From contig NZ_SDLT01000013.1 in NCBI RefSeq assembly GCF_004522235.1, positions 1-64,000 on the forward strand: 64,000 bases of DNA, given 5' to 3'. Positions 1-8,706 of the stretch are shown piece by piece. The number at the start of each line of letters is the position of its first letter. Position 1 is the stretch's first letter. A program made the translations under genes and the position numbers. The notes below the pieces were generated by a model that saw only the letters and a list, made by a program, of their open reading frames with translations, ran no database searches and was not told the DNA's origin. The stretch comes from Amycolatopsis nivea. GTDB lineage: Bacteria > Actinomycetota > Actinomycetes > Mycobacteriales > Pseudonocardiaceae.

Positions 1-27
1 GTCACCGCGGCGGCTTGACAACTTCAT
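1..27 (-). CDS. Start of a leftward gene cut by the window edge
   Basis: Only nine codons (M-K-L-S-S-R-R-G-D) are present, reading out of the window. The start is supported by a strong ribosome-binding site, AAAAGGAG (plus positions 35-42 read on the minus strand), about seven bases before the ATG. A promoter with an embedded TetR-type operator lies just upstream (60-93). The protein cannot be identified. A tightly operator-controlled gene like this is often the regulator itself or an efflux gene, but that is a guess. Confidence 0.6.
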
Positions 28-59
28 TGAGAAGCTCCTTTTCTCTGTGGTTGGCTCTC

Positions 60-93
60 AGCTTAACGAACATGTTCGTTACGAACAAGTTCG
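60..93 (-). promoter_or_regulatory. Promoter with tandem TetR-type operator
   Basis: Read leftward there is a -35 hexamer TTGTTC (83-88), a 17-base spacer and a -10 hexamer TAAGCT (60-65). The spacer holds a perfect 16-base palindrome, AACGAACATGTTCGTT (65-80), and a second near-perfect dyad, CGAACAAGTTCG (82-93), overlaps the -35. Two such dyads 15 bases apart over a promoter are the usual layout for TetR-family repression. The repressor is not identified. Confidence 0.6.
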
Positions 94-220
94 CTACCGG
101 GTGACGCCGGTCAACCCCCGATCCAGGTCGGTGGCTTGGGACGGTTCGCGCGTCCGGGCGCGCGGCGAATGGACAACGATTCGCCAGAGAGCGCAACCTG
201 ATCGAGGTCCGCCTGGTTTA

Positions 221-242
221 ACCAAGCGGTCACTCGCTTGGT
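221..242. promoter_or_regulatory. Perfect inverted repeat, possible operator
   Basis: ACCAAGCG and CGCTTGGT form a perfect 8-base dyad around a 6-base centre. It is not next to any gene I can support, so it could be an orphan regulator site or a small hairpin. Confidence 0.3.
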
Positions 243-591
243 GGCGATCCAGATCACCTGAGGGGGCCGGAACATTCGGGCGGTTGGAGCGTTGTACAGG
301 GTGTCGGTACGGAGGTGCCCCCGGGCCTCACCTTCTGCCTTCCAGGAATACCGGTCCGGCCGGAGCCTGGTCGTGCCACTCGCCGCGAGGCGGCCCCCGT
401 ACCGGCGCAGAACTACCCGCTCCGCGTGACTGCTCCCCCCAGACGCGGAACGGGATCCGGTGCTCCTGCTCCCGCCGGCCGGTAACCCCCAGCCGGTCCG
501 GACGGAGAGCGGGAGCACACCCCCGGCCGCGGGAATGTTCTTGGCCCGCAAGGGGTTGTATTGGGTGTGGGGGAGCAGGCTTTGCCCACTG

Positions 592-840
592 GATGAGTCC
601 GGGTTCGACTGCGGGTTCGCAGATGAGTTCGGTTGAGCCGAGTTCAATTGCGGATGCGCAGCTGAGTCCGGTTGAGCTGAGTTCAACCGCGGGTGCGCGT
701 CGGAGTCCGGATAAGCCGGGTTGCGCCGCAGAGTTCGGAGGAATCGGGTTCGGCCGCAAATGCGGTCAGAGTTCGAACCGAGCTCGGCCGCAGATGCACG
801 TCGGCAGTCCGGACGAGCTGGGTTGCGCCGCTCGTCGGTG
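592..840. repeat. Degenerate tandem repeat, unit about 33-39 bases
   Basis: About seven diverged copies of a unit resembling GAGTTCGGTTGAGCCGAGTT followed by an A/C-rich and GCGGATGCGCA stretch run head to tail. The two clearest copies (about 622-660 and 661-699) are 39 bases each. Frames through it are open on both strands, but the translations are low-complexity and I find no ribosome-binding site or protein family, so I treat it as non-coding. Confidence 0.55.
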
Positions 841-1129
841 TGCCGGGCAGTCCGGTTGAGACCGTCCGAACCGGACACGCCGTTTTCCCAAGCCACCCCG
901 TCCGCTGCGGCATCTCTCCCCAGTGCCCCGCGCGGACGGGGACCCCGCGCCCCCGCTCCGGCTCCCGCAAGCCGGACGCGCGGGGCGCCCAAACCACCTC
1001 GCTCGCCGCGCCACCCCTCCCCCACGGTCGCGCGAGCGGGGACATGCGCCCGCCCGGCCGCCGGATCCCGACCGGATCGGCCGGGTGGGTGCCCCTCGTA
1101 GCGCCCACCCGCCCTGCAGCGCGGGCAGA

Positions 1130-1650
1130 CGTTGCCTTTGCTGAGCGACGCATCGCGGGCGCTCCCGCACCGAATGACGCATCACGGCACAGCAATACCC
1201 GCCCTCGCTGAGTGACCGCATCACGGTGCGGGGGATGCTCGCCTGTCACCGAGCAACGCTTCCGAGCGCGGGCAGCCAGCGCGGGCAGTCCTCCTTCGCC
1301 GAGCAACTCGTCGCCGCCGCAGTCACGCACGACTCACCCAGGAACGCACTCCGGACCGTTCGTGGGCGCTCCACACCGGGAAGCATCCGAGGTCGGGCGC
1401 ACGCTCCACACTGACCAACGCATCCAGGCACGGGCATGCACGCCCTCACCTAGTAACGCGTCCCCACGCGCGCAGCGCACCCTCGCTGAGCGACACACCA
1501 CCCGCAGGCGCGCACGCCCACATCACGGCACAGGCATGCACACCCACACCGGGTGACGCCCCAGGCACAGGCAACGCACCATTCACCGAGCAACGCATCG
1601 CGCCACTGGCAAGGACGCCCCACACTCAGTGACGCGTCCCAGCACGGGTG
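1130..1650. repeat. Field of short degenerate repeats around CTGAGYGACGCATC
   Basis: The words CTGAGCGACGCATC, GAATGACGCATCACGGCACAG, CTGAGTGACCGCATCACGG and similar recur at irregular 30-45 base spacing up to the end of the leftward nuclease/helicase gene. Copies are heavily diverged. The stretch 28-1676 contains no gene that I can support, and these repeats plus those at 592-840 are its main content. Confidence 0.45.
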
Positions 1651-1676
1651 AACTCACCCGTCGCCAAGCGCCTGGC

Positions 1677-4600
1677 TCAGCCGATCCATTCGCGGGCGTC
1701 GCGGAGCAATCCGAGCATTCCGGAGACCAGCCGCATCTGGTCTACCGTTCTGATGTCGGCTTCGAGCAGCTTCGGAGAGCACACCAGGACAGCGACGGAT
1801 TGCGCGCGGGAGAGAGCGACGTTCAACCGGTTACGGGACAACAAGAAATCAAGGCCTCGCGGCAAGTCTACCGCCGACGAGGAGGTCATTGTCGTCACCA
1901 CAACGGGTGCTTCTTGACCCTGGAACCGGTCCACTGTGCCGACTCGGACGTCGGCGAAGCCGGCGTCGGAGAGTGCGCGCGTCACGACTCGCGCCTGCAA
2001 GTTGTACGGGGCTACGACAAGGAAATCGGCGTCCGTGAGCGGTCGGCCTTCCCACGAACGGCCGTGCAGGGACTTGATCACCGCGACCACTTGCTCGGCT
2101 TCTTCGACCGAACGCGTGGTGTTCCCGCGATGCTCGACCGATGCCAGATAGAGACCGGACGGGAAGCCGTCGACCGAACGTTCCGCGCTGGGATGCGAGT
2201 GCAGCAGACCCGCGTACGACAGGTTGGAAACCGGGGCGCAGACCGCGGGATGCATGCGGCGCGTCAGGTCTAGGAAATAGCCCAGTTCCGGCGGGATGAT
2301 GTCCGCCTCGCCGATCAGGTGGCCGAGCGCCGACGCCTCCGCACCGGCCGGGTGCGTGCCTTGCACGACTTGCGGCAGTTGTTGCGGATCCCCCAGTAGT
2401 ACCAGGTTTTTCGCGCACATCGACACCGCCAGTGCGTCCGCGAGGGCGAACTGACCGGCTTCGTCGATGACGAGAACGTCGAAGGGTTCCTCGCGCACGG
2501 CGGCGTTGGCGAAGGTCCACGCCGTGCCGCCGACCAGGTGGCCGGTGTCGTGTTCTTCACGCCAGCGTACCAGCGCGGTGTTGTTTTTCGGCTGCTCCCA
2601 AGGCAATGACGGGTCCGGCGTCCGCTTCGCGCGCTTGGCGCAGGCCATCTCCGGCGCGTTTTCCATGGCCGCCGAGAGCACGTTCTCGACCGCTTTGTGG
2701 CTGTTCGACGTGACGCCGACGGTCCGGCCCGAACGCACCAGATGGGCGATGAGTTTCCCTGCCAGGTAAGTCTTTCCGGCTCCGGGCGGGCCTTGGACGG
2801 CGAGCACGGAGCCGTCGAGCTGGTCGACTGCGGTGATCACCGTGGCGACCAGATCTTCGCCTGGTTCGGGCAGTCCGCCGCGCAACCGGGGGATGCGGCG
2901 CAGCAGGTCGACGCCGGGGTGTGACGGCAGCGCAGGCAGCGTTTCCCCTACCAGCCGGGCGAGATCGGCTACTGCCTCGTCCTTCGGCGACGGGCGGACC
3001 GGGCTGCCGGGCAGGACCGCTGCGGGGAGGTCGTTGGACGTCCGGTCCGGAGCGCTGCTCTCTTCCAGCGTCACTTCGACAGCCGTCGCGGACACGACTT
3101 TCGCGTCGCGCGCGTCGGCGCCGTAGCGCAAACGCACGTCGTCACCAGGCGCGTACGGATGCGGACGGTCCGGGTCGCACCTCACGACCAGCGTGCGTTT
3201 CGCGGTGCGCAACCGGCCGGACGGCGGCACCCACTCGCCCGCGGTCACCGACACCGGGACCGCGCAGGTCGTGTCTACTTCGAGATCGCTGATCGGCGCG
3301 GCCAGCTGGCGGAAGAACTCCCACCACGCCGGATTCGTCTCGCGGCGGTGGTAGCCGACGGAGGCGGCCAGCAGCGCGCGGGCGTGGTCGTCGGGGGTGA
3401 AATCCGCGGGGTCGTCGGGGAGGCCGTCCAGGAGCGGGTCGACCAGCGCGGCCATCGCGGCGGCGCGTTCGGCTCGGCGCTGGGCGGCTTCCTCTTCTTC
3501 GGTGCGGCGGAGCAGAGCGTCCACTTCGGACTCGGGATCCGGCTCGGCGAGGGCGATCCCGGCTTCGGCGCGCACGCGGTGCAGGAATTCGTGCAGGCGC
3601 AAGGTGGAAACGCAATCGTACTCGTTGTAGTCCGCGATGCCGCGCAGCACTTCTTCGGCCTGCTCGGTGTTTCCCGCCGACGAGAGCGTCAGGTAATCCT
3701 CGTACGCCTCGATGCTCGACGCCGCCGTTTTTACCTCGCCAGCACGGGCTTCCGGCATGTACAGTGGTTCTAAATACTTGATCGAATACGACCGCTGTCC
3801 TACCCGCAAAGCCTTGCGTACCACGGCATACAGGTCGATCATCGCGCCGCTGCGCAGCAGCTCGTCCACGGCTTCCTCCCGCGTGCCGTGGACGGCGGCG
3901 AGCCGCTTGATCGCCGTGACCTCGTACGGCGCGTAGTGGTAGACGTGCGCGTCGGGGTGTTCCGCGAGCCGTGCGGTGGCGAAGTCGACGAACTCCTCGA
4001 ACGCTCGTTTCTCCTGCGCGCGCGAGTGTGCCCAGAACGGGGTGAAGCGCTCGTCCGGGGTGACCGCGCCGAAGAGGTACTCCAGGCCGGTGCCGGCCAG
4101 GGCGTACGGGTCGCCTTCCATGTCGAAGAAGACGTCGCCGGGGTTGGCTTCGGGCAGTTCGGCGAGCGCGTCCGGGGCGATGATTTCGTAGGCCAGCTCT
4201 CCGGTTTCGTCCTGCCGGACCTGGATCGCGGCCTGCGCGCGCAACGAGGCGAACGTGCCCTCGGACATGTCGCGCGGGCGGTCGGCGGGTTCGGCGCCGG
4301 CGAGCGCGTCGATGGTGCCGAGCCCGGCGGTTACCAGCTTGCGCCGCTGCTCGCTGCGCATCCCGGCGACCAGCGACAGGTCGCGGTCGGCCTCGCGCGC
4401 GGACGAGCAGTGGTCGGCGAACGCGCATCCGGTGCACGCCGGACGTTCGTCTGCCCAGATCCGGTCGGGCAGCTGCGGCGGACGGTCCTCCAGCCGGTCG
4501 CGGAGGCGGTCCACGAGCGGAAGGAAGTCGTCGACGCGCAGGCTGCGCGTGCTGCCGTCGCCCAGCAGCAGGTGCATCTCCGGCCCGGCGGGCCAGCCGC

Positions 4601-5027
4601 CGCGGCGCAGAGCGTCGGCGTACGCGGTGAGCTGCACAACCGCCGACGGCTTGGCGTGCCGGGCGAGCTTCGTGTCGTAGACCTCGTAGCGGCCCTGGTC
4701 GTCGCGCAGAAGGAAGTCGGCGCGGCCGGAGAACTCGCCGTCGTGGAACACCGCCTGGTAGACGATCGGCGCGCCCGCGCGCAAGGCTTCCTCGGTGGCC
4801 TTCGCCGCGACGACCGGATCGTGCTCCTCGATCTCGACGACCTGCGTCCGCTCGCTGCGCAACCGTCCGAGCGTGGCCGCCTCGTGCGCCCGCCCGTGCT
4901 TCACCGCCAGCCGATCGGGTGCCGAAGTGGGCCGCGGCGCGCCGGGTATCCCCGCCGCCAATGCCTGCTTGAGGATGCTCCGGTGCTCGCATTCGAGCAG
5001 GTCAGCGAGATCAGACGGCGTGTACAT
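1677..5027 (-). CDS. TM0106-type RecB-like nuclease fused to a DNA2/NAM7-type helicase
   Basis: A protein of about 1116 residues, probably a DNA-processing enzyme of the cytosol. The N-terminal part looks like a Cas4/RecB nuclease: an early ECEHR cysteine, the PD-(D/E)XK set GRADFLL, YDTK and QLTAY, then a CTGCAFADHC cluster likely to hold an iron-sulfur centre with the first cysteine. The middle has an RNase H-like segment starting at FFDMEGDPYA. The C-terminal third is a superfamily 1 helicase with GPPGAGKT (about residue 745), VIDEAG (about 852), GDPQQLPQ, VDRFQGQE and LNVALSRAQ. No ribosome-binding site decides the start. The ATG at 5027 (MYTPSDL) fits the family, and an in-frame GTG lies at 5045. 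The physiological role of this family is not settled. Confidence 0.85.
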   Translation of the reverse strand: MYTPSDLADLLECEHRSILKQALAAGIPGAPRPTSAPDRLAVKHGRAHEAATLGRLRSERTQVVEIEEHDPVVAAKATEEALRAGAPIVYQAVFHDGEFSGRADFLLRDDQGRYEVYDTKLARHAKPSAVVQLTAYADALRRGGWPAGPEMHLLLGDGSTRSLRVDDFLPLVDRLRDRLEDRPPQLPDRIWADERPACTGCAFADHCSSAREADRDLSLVAGMRSEQRRKLVTAGLGTIDALAGAEPADRPRDMSEGTFASLRAQAAIQVRQDETGELAYEIIAPDALAELPEANPGDVFFDMEGDPYALAGTGLEYLFGAVTPDERFTPFWAHSRAQEKRAFEEFVDFATARLAEHPDAHVYHYAPYEVTAIKRLAAVHGTREEAVDELLRSGAMIDLYAVVRKALRVGQRSYSIKYLEPLYMPEARAGEVKTAASSIEAYEDYLTLSSAGNTEQAEEVLRGIADYNEYDCVSTLRLHEFLHRVRAEAGIALAEPDPESEVDALLRRTEEEEAAQRRAERAAAMAALVDPLLDGLPDDPADFTPDDHARALLAASVGYHRRETNPAWWEFFRQLAAPISDLEVDTTCAVPVSVTAGEWVPPSGRLRTAKRTLVVRCDPDRPHPYAPGDDVRLRYGADARDAKVVSATAVEVTLEESSAPDRTSNDLPAAVLPGSPVRPSPKDEAVADLARLVGETLPALPSHPGVDLLRRIPRLRGGLPEPGEDLVATVITAVDQLDGSVLAVQGPPGAGKTYLAGKLIAHLVRSGRTVGVTSNSHKAVENVLSAAMENAPEMACAKRAKRTPDPSLPWEQPKNNTALVRWREEHDTGHLVGGTAWTFANAAVREEPFDVLVIDEAGQFALADALAVSMCAKNLVLLGDPQQLPQVVQGTHPAGAEASALGHLIGEADIIPPELGYFLDLTRRMHPAVCAPVSNLSYAGLLHSHPSAERSVDGFPSGLYLASVEHRGNTTRSVEEAEQVVAVIKSLHGRSWEGRPLTDADFLVVAPYNLQARVVTRALSDAGFADVRVGTVDRFQGQEAPVVVTTMTSSSAVDLPRGLDFLLSRNRLNVALSRAQSVAVLVCSPKLLEADIRTVDQMRLVSGMLGLLRDAREWIG

Positions 5028-5152
5028 CGCCCGGCAGTCTGTCACGGCCGAGGGAGGGCTCTGGCGAGGCGGGTGCCGACACGCCGCCCGGAATTGTCGG
5101 TGGCGGGTGGGATGATCTTGGAGTGGGCGGGAACGGGTGTGATGGGAGGTGT

Positions 5153-5452
5153 GCGCCGCCTCGCCAGCCACGGCAGGGCGGCGCGCGGTCCGCTACGGCA
5201 TCGGGCGGCTGAGCAACCGCTCGAGCCACGACTCACGAGCCGCGACGCACGCGTGGGCCAGCTTGGATTCTGGGGCGAGGTCGTAGAAGCCGTGGAACGC
5301 GCCGCCCCGCCAACCTCGGCAGGACGGCGCGCGGTCCGCTACGGCATCGGGCGGCCGAGCAACCGCTCGAGCCACGACTCACGCGCCGCGACGCACGCGT
5401 GGGCCAGCGCGGAGTCCGGGGCGAGGTCGTAGAAGCCGTGGAACGCGCCGCC
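5153..5452. repeat. Tandem 146-bp duplication of the esterase 3' end
   Basis: The 5299-5452 segment, which encodes the C-terminal 35 or so residues of the esterase plus the stop and downstream bases, is repeated at 5153-5306 with a period of 146 bases and only scattered differences. The outer copy still reads as the same C-terminus (AFHGFYDLAP, then ESWLERLLSRPMP), but 146 is not a multiple of three and it is cut off from the gene. It is a relict. It accounts for most of the 311-base gap 5028-5338. Confidence 0.8.
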
Positions 5453-6310
5453 CCAGACGTGGAGTTCTGCGTTGCCTCCTGAGGCCCAGATCGCGGTTGC
5501 GAAGGCGACGTCCTCGTCTCGGAAGACTTCCGCTGCGCCGACGTCGATGAAGGTCGGCGGGAGGCCGCTCAGGTCGGTTGCTCGGGCGGCTGCTGCGTAG
5601 GGCGAGACGTCGGCGGTTCCGCGGCGGTCGCCCAAGACGGCTGTCCACGCGGTCAGGTTGCTGGTCCGGTCCCAGACGCCGGTGCCGTCGTACTGGCGGG
5701 ACGACACCGTCTCGTTGCGGTCGTCGATCATCGGGCATTGCAGCAGCAGGCCGAGCAGCGCTGGGGCACCTCGGTCGCGGGCCAGCAGCGCGGTGCCTGC
5801 GGCTAGTCCTCCGCCGCCGCTGCCGCCGAACATCACTAGGCGTAGCGGGTCGAAGCGCAGGGCGTTCGCGTTGGCGGCCGTCCAGCGCAGGCCCGCGTAG
5901 CAGTCCTCGACGGGGACCGGGTCGGGATGTTCCGGGGCCAGCCGGTACTCGACGGTGACGGCGACCGCGTCGTACTTCAGCACCCATTCGATCAGCGGGC
6001 TCGCTCCGGCGAAGCGGTCTCCCATCACCATTCCGCCGCCGTGGAGGTAGTAGATGCCGGGGCCGGAGGTCTCGTGGTCCGCGCGGGACAGGACGGAGAC
6101 CGCGATCTCCGCACCGTCGTAGCCGGTGATGGTGTGGTGGGCGCAGCGGACCGGGCGGTCGCCGATTTGGTCTTCGATGCTGGGGAAAGGGAGGTTCCGG
6201 TAGTGCGGCAAGCGGTCCGCGGTCATGCCGACCGGCGCGTGGTCGGCTAGTGCGGGCAGCACCGCGGCGAGTTCTGGGTCGAATGGCGGACGCGGCGAAT
6301 CGTGCGTCAT
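5339..6310 (-). CDS. Alpha/beta hydrolase of the hormone-sensitive-lipase type (esterase)
   Basis: A 323-residue carboxylesterase/lipase-like protein, predicted cytosolic (no signal peptide). It carries the oxyanion-hole motif HGGG (YYLHGGGMVMGD, about residue 92), the nucleophile elbow GGSGGG (about 165), and a C-terminal Asp/His region (VGAAEVFRDED, then GAFHGFYD) in the usual order for family IV esterases. GGAG lies six bases before the ATG. The natural substrate is unknown. The 3' end has been tandemly duplicated downstream. Confidence 0.85.
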   Translation of the reverse strand: MTHDSPRPPFDPELAAVLPALADHAPVGMTADRLPHYRNLPFPSIEDQIGDRPVRCAHHTITGYDGAEIAVSVLSRADHETSGPGIYYLHGGGMVMGDRFAGASPLIEWVLKYDAVAVTVEYRLAPEHPDPVPVEDCYAGLRWTAANANALRFDPLRLVMFGGSGGGGLAAGTALLARDRGAPALLGLLLQCPMIDDRNETVSSRQYDGTGVWDRTSNLTAWTAVLGDRRGTADVSPYAAAARATDLSGLPPTFIDVGAAEVFRDEDVAFATAIWASGGNAELHVWGGAFHGFYDLAPDSALAHACVAARESWLERLLGRPMP

Positions 6311-6593
6311 GAGTGCTCCTGAAGGTCATCGTCCCCGCGACTAGCGCACAGCGAAGCGCACGCCAAGGGCGCGAAGGGGAATTGGGTGGGAAAGAGTCGG
6401 GCCAGGGCACTCGTCGGCCGGTACGCCGCCGAGAACCCGGCGGCTAGCCTCTGTCCACCTCGATGAGCATGCGGTGAGATTACCCTACTGCGGCGACATT
6501 CCCGGGCAGCACAACTGAATTCGCTGTCGGGCAAGGATATTGCTCGGTCCGTATTCGGGCGCGAGACGTCTGGGCGGTGCAGAATGGAAAGTC

Positions 6594-7121
6594 GTGACCG
6601 TCCTTCTCCCCATCCCCCGGACCACATTGCGACTGCGCCCGTGGCGGTCGGAAGATCGGCAGGTGTTGGTTGACGCACATCGCGATCCGCTGTTGCGCCG
6701 CCGGTTGACGACTTCCCTTGCCAACCACGCCGAGGCTCAGCGGTGGCTGGACGCACAAGCATCCGGCTGGGACTCCGCGTCGCAGTTCAGCTTCGCGGTG
6801 GCGGCCGTCGATGACACGCCGGTCGGTCACGTCGTCGTGAAAGTCCGGGACGCTGGTGCCGCCGAGGTCGGCTATTGGACGGCTGCCCAAGCTCGGGGGC
6901 GTGGCATCGCTGCCCAGGCGCTGGAAGTCACGTCGCGGTGGGCGCTCGACACGCAGCAGATCGTCCGGGTGAACCGCTTGGACTTGCTGCATGCCGAAGA
7001 CAATCCGGCGTCCTGCCGGGTCGCGGAAAAATGCCGCTACATGCTCGCTGAATTGCTGCCTCCCGCGCCTCCGGACTTCCCGGCCAGGGGGCACCGGCAT
7101 GTGCGCACGTCGGGGTGCTGA
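6594..7121 (+). CDS. GNAT-family N-acetyltransferase (RimJ/RimL-like)
   Basis: A 175-residue acetyl-CoA-dependent acyltransferase. It opens with TTLRLRPWRSED, typical of RimJ/RimL-type proteins, and has the acetyl-CoA loop as ARGRGIAAQAL followed by NRLDLLHAEDNPASCRVAEK. The acceptor could be a protein N-terminus or a small molecule. The GTG at 6594 follows a GGAAAG; an upstream TTG at 6540 is open but unsupported. It converges on the sigma factor gene with a 28-base gap. Confidence 0.8.
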   Translation: MTVLLPIPRTTLRLRPWRSEDRQVLVDAHRDPLLRRRLTTSLANHAEAQRWLDAQASGWDSASQFSFAVAAVDDTPVGHVVVKVRDAGAAEVGYWTAAQARGRGIAAQALEVTSRWALDTQQIVRVNRLDLLHAEDNPASCRVAEKCRYMLAELLPPAPPDFPARGHRHVRTSGC

Positions 7122-7149
7122 CTGACCGGCGTTTCGTGCGTCGACGCCC

Positions 7150-8367
7150 CTACCGCAACTCATCCCGTCGACGAGACAGCGCAGCAGTCTCCGCGGTGTT
7201 GCCCGCCAGCTCGATCGCCCGGTCGTACGCCGTACGTGCATCCTCGTCGCGGCCTAACCGGCGGAGCAGGTCAGCGCGGGTGGCGTGGTACGGGTGATAT
7301 CCGGCCAACCGGTCCCCGAGACCGTCGACCAAACCCAGCGCCACCGATGGGCCGTCGAGTTCGGCGACGGCGATGGCGCGGTTCAGGGCGACGATCGGCG
7401 ACGGATCGACGCGGACGAGTTGGTCGTAGAGGGCGAGAACCTGCGACCAGTCGGTCTCGCGCATGTCCCGCGCGGACGTGTGCACGGCGTTGATCGCCGC
7501 CAGGAGCTGGTACCGGCCGGGAGCGACGCCGGTGGCGAGGCGCTCGCGTACGAGGCGGTGGCCTTCGGCGATCAGCGACACGTCCCAGAGAGCACGGTCT
7601 TGTTCGTCCAGGGCGACTAGCTCGCCGTCGGCGGACACTCGGGCGGGGCGGCGGGCTTCGGTGAGGAGCATCAGCGCCAGCAGGCCGGTCACCTCGCCGT
7701 GGTCGGGCAGCAGGGTGCGGATCAGGCGGGTCAGCCGGATCGCTTCGGCGGTCAGGTCCTGGCGCACGGGGTCGGTGTCGGGGCCAGTGGCCAGGTAGCC
7801 CTCGTTGAAGGCCAGGAACAGCACGGTCAGGACGCCGGAGACGCGCGTCGGGAGGTCTTCGGCGGCGGGCACTCGGTACGGGATGCGGGCGGCCTTGATT
7901 TTGGCTTTCGCCCGCGTGATCCGTTGTCCCATAGTGCTTTCCGACACCAAGAAGGCACGGGCGATCTCGGGCACGGTCAGGCCGCCGACCATGCGCAGGG
8001 TCAGGGCCACCCGGGATTCGGCGGCCAACGCCGGGTGGCAGCAGGTGAAGATCAGGCGGAGGCGGTCGTCGTCGATGAGGTGGGGAGGCGTCGCGTCGTA
8101 CACCGGCTGGGCCTCCCGTTGCTTGTCGTCGCGTTTGTTTTCGCGGCGAATGCGGTCGATGGCTTTTCGGGTGGCGGTGGTGGTCAGCCAGGCGCCGGGG
8201 TTGGGCGGCACGCCGTCGGACGGCCATCGCTCCACCGCGGTCGCGAACGACTCGGCGGCGGCTTCTTCGGCGATGTCCAGGTCGCCGAAACGTTTGGTCA
8301 GACCGGCGACCACCCGGGCCCACTCCTCGCGGTGGGCGCGGGTGATCGCCTCCCGGACGTCGCTCAC
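7150..8367 (-). CDS. ECF sigma factor with C-terminal TPR-like region (DUF6596, ECF42 type)
   Basis: A 405-residue sigma-70-family factor. The first 170 or so residues carry region 2 (FGDLDIAEEAAAESF) and region 4 (LTVPEIARAFLVSESTMGQR). The remaining 230 residues form the helical extension (NEGYLATG, then AGYHPYHATRADLLRRLGRD) found in the ECF42 group, which has no classical anti-sigma factor. The GTG start overlaps the stop of the YCII gene as GTGA, so translation is coupled. ECF42 factors normally control the linked DGPF/YCII gene; that is family knowledge, not shown here. Confidence 0.88.
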   Translation of the reverse strand: MSDVREAITRAHREEWARVVAGLTKRFGDLDIAEEAAAESFATAVERWPSDGVPPNPGAWLTTTATRKAIDRIRRENKRDDKQREAQPVYDATPPHLIDDDRLRLIFTCCHPALAAESRVALTLRMVGGLTVPEIARAFLVSESTMGQRITRAKAKIKAARIPYRVPAAEDLPTRVSGVLTVLFLAFNEGYLATGPDTDPVRQDLTAEAIRLTRLIRTLLPDHGEVTGLLALMLLTEARRPARVSADGELVALDEQDRALWDVSLIAEGHRLVRERLATGVAPGRYQLLAAINAVHTSARDMRETDWSQVLALYDQLVRVDPSPIVALNRAIAVAELDGPSVALGLVDGLGDRLAGYHPYHATRADLLRRLGRDEDARTAYDRAIELAGNTAETAALSRRRDELR

Positions 8368-8687
8368 TGGAACGGTCGCACCTCGACCTTGCGGTTGCAC
8401 GCTTTCGACCCTTCGGCGGCGAGCTTGAGCGCGACGTCGAGGTCCGGCGCCTCGATGATCCAGAAGCCGGCCAGGTATTCCTTCGATTCCAGGAACGGGC
8501 CGTCGGTGACCATTCCCGCCGCGTCCCGGTTGTCGATGACGGTCGCGGTTTCCGGCGCGGCCAGACCGCCCGCGAAGACCCAGTGGTTTCCGGTCTGGAG
8601 GCGCTCGTTGAAAACGTCGATCGCCGCGTCCTCCTCCGGCGTGACGGAAGGGGGCTGGTCGTGGATCACGGAAATCAGGTACCGCAT
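8364..8687 (-). CDS. YCII/DGPF-domain protein
   Basis: A 107-residue single-domain protein starting MRYLISVIHDQP and containing the diagnostic DGPF (VTDGPFLESKEYLAGFWI, residues about 62-79). Such proteins are small dimeric proteins of uncertain activity that accompany ECF42 sigma factors. An AAGGA lies eight bases before the ATG. It is the middle gene of a three-gene operon. Confidence 0.88.
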   Translation of the reverse strand: MRYLISVIHDQPPSVTPEEDAAIDVFNERLQTGNHWVFAGGLAAPETATVIDNRDAAGMVTDGPFLESKEYLAGFWIIEAPDLDVALKLAAEGSKACNRKVEVRPFQ

Positions 8688-8706
8688 CGCAGGATCCTTT
8701 CTGAGG

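Noticed and set aside
111..1025. Protein-coding genes in the first kilobase
   Set aside because: Several overlapping frames are open on both strands, all low-complexity and without ribosome-binding sites or known motifs.
592..1650. CRISPR array
   Set aside because: Repeats are diverged, irregular and have no conserved unit with unique spacers; no cas genes are near.
1677..5027. Cas4 or other CRISPR-linked nuclease
   Set aside because: The nuclease part resembles Cas4, but it is fused to a helicase in the TM0106 arrangement and there is no array or other cas gene.
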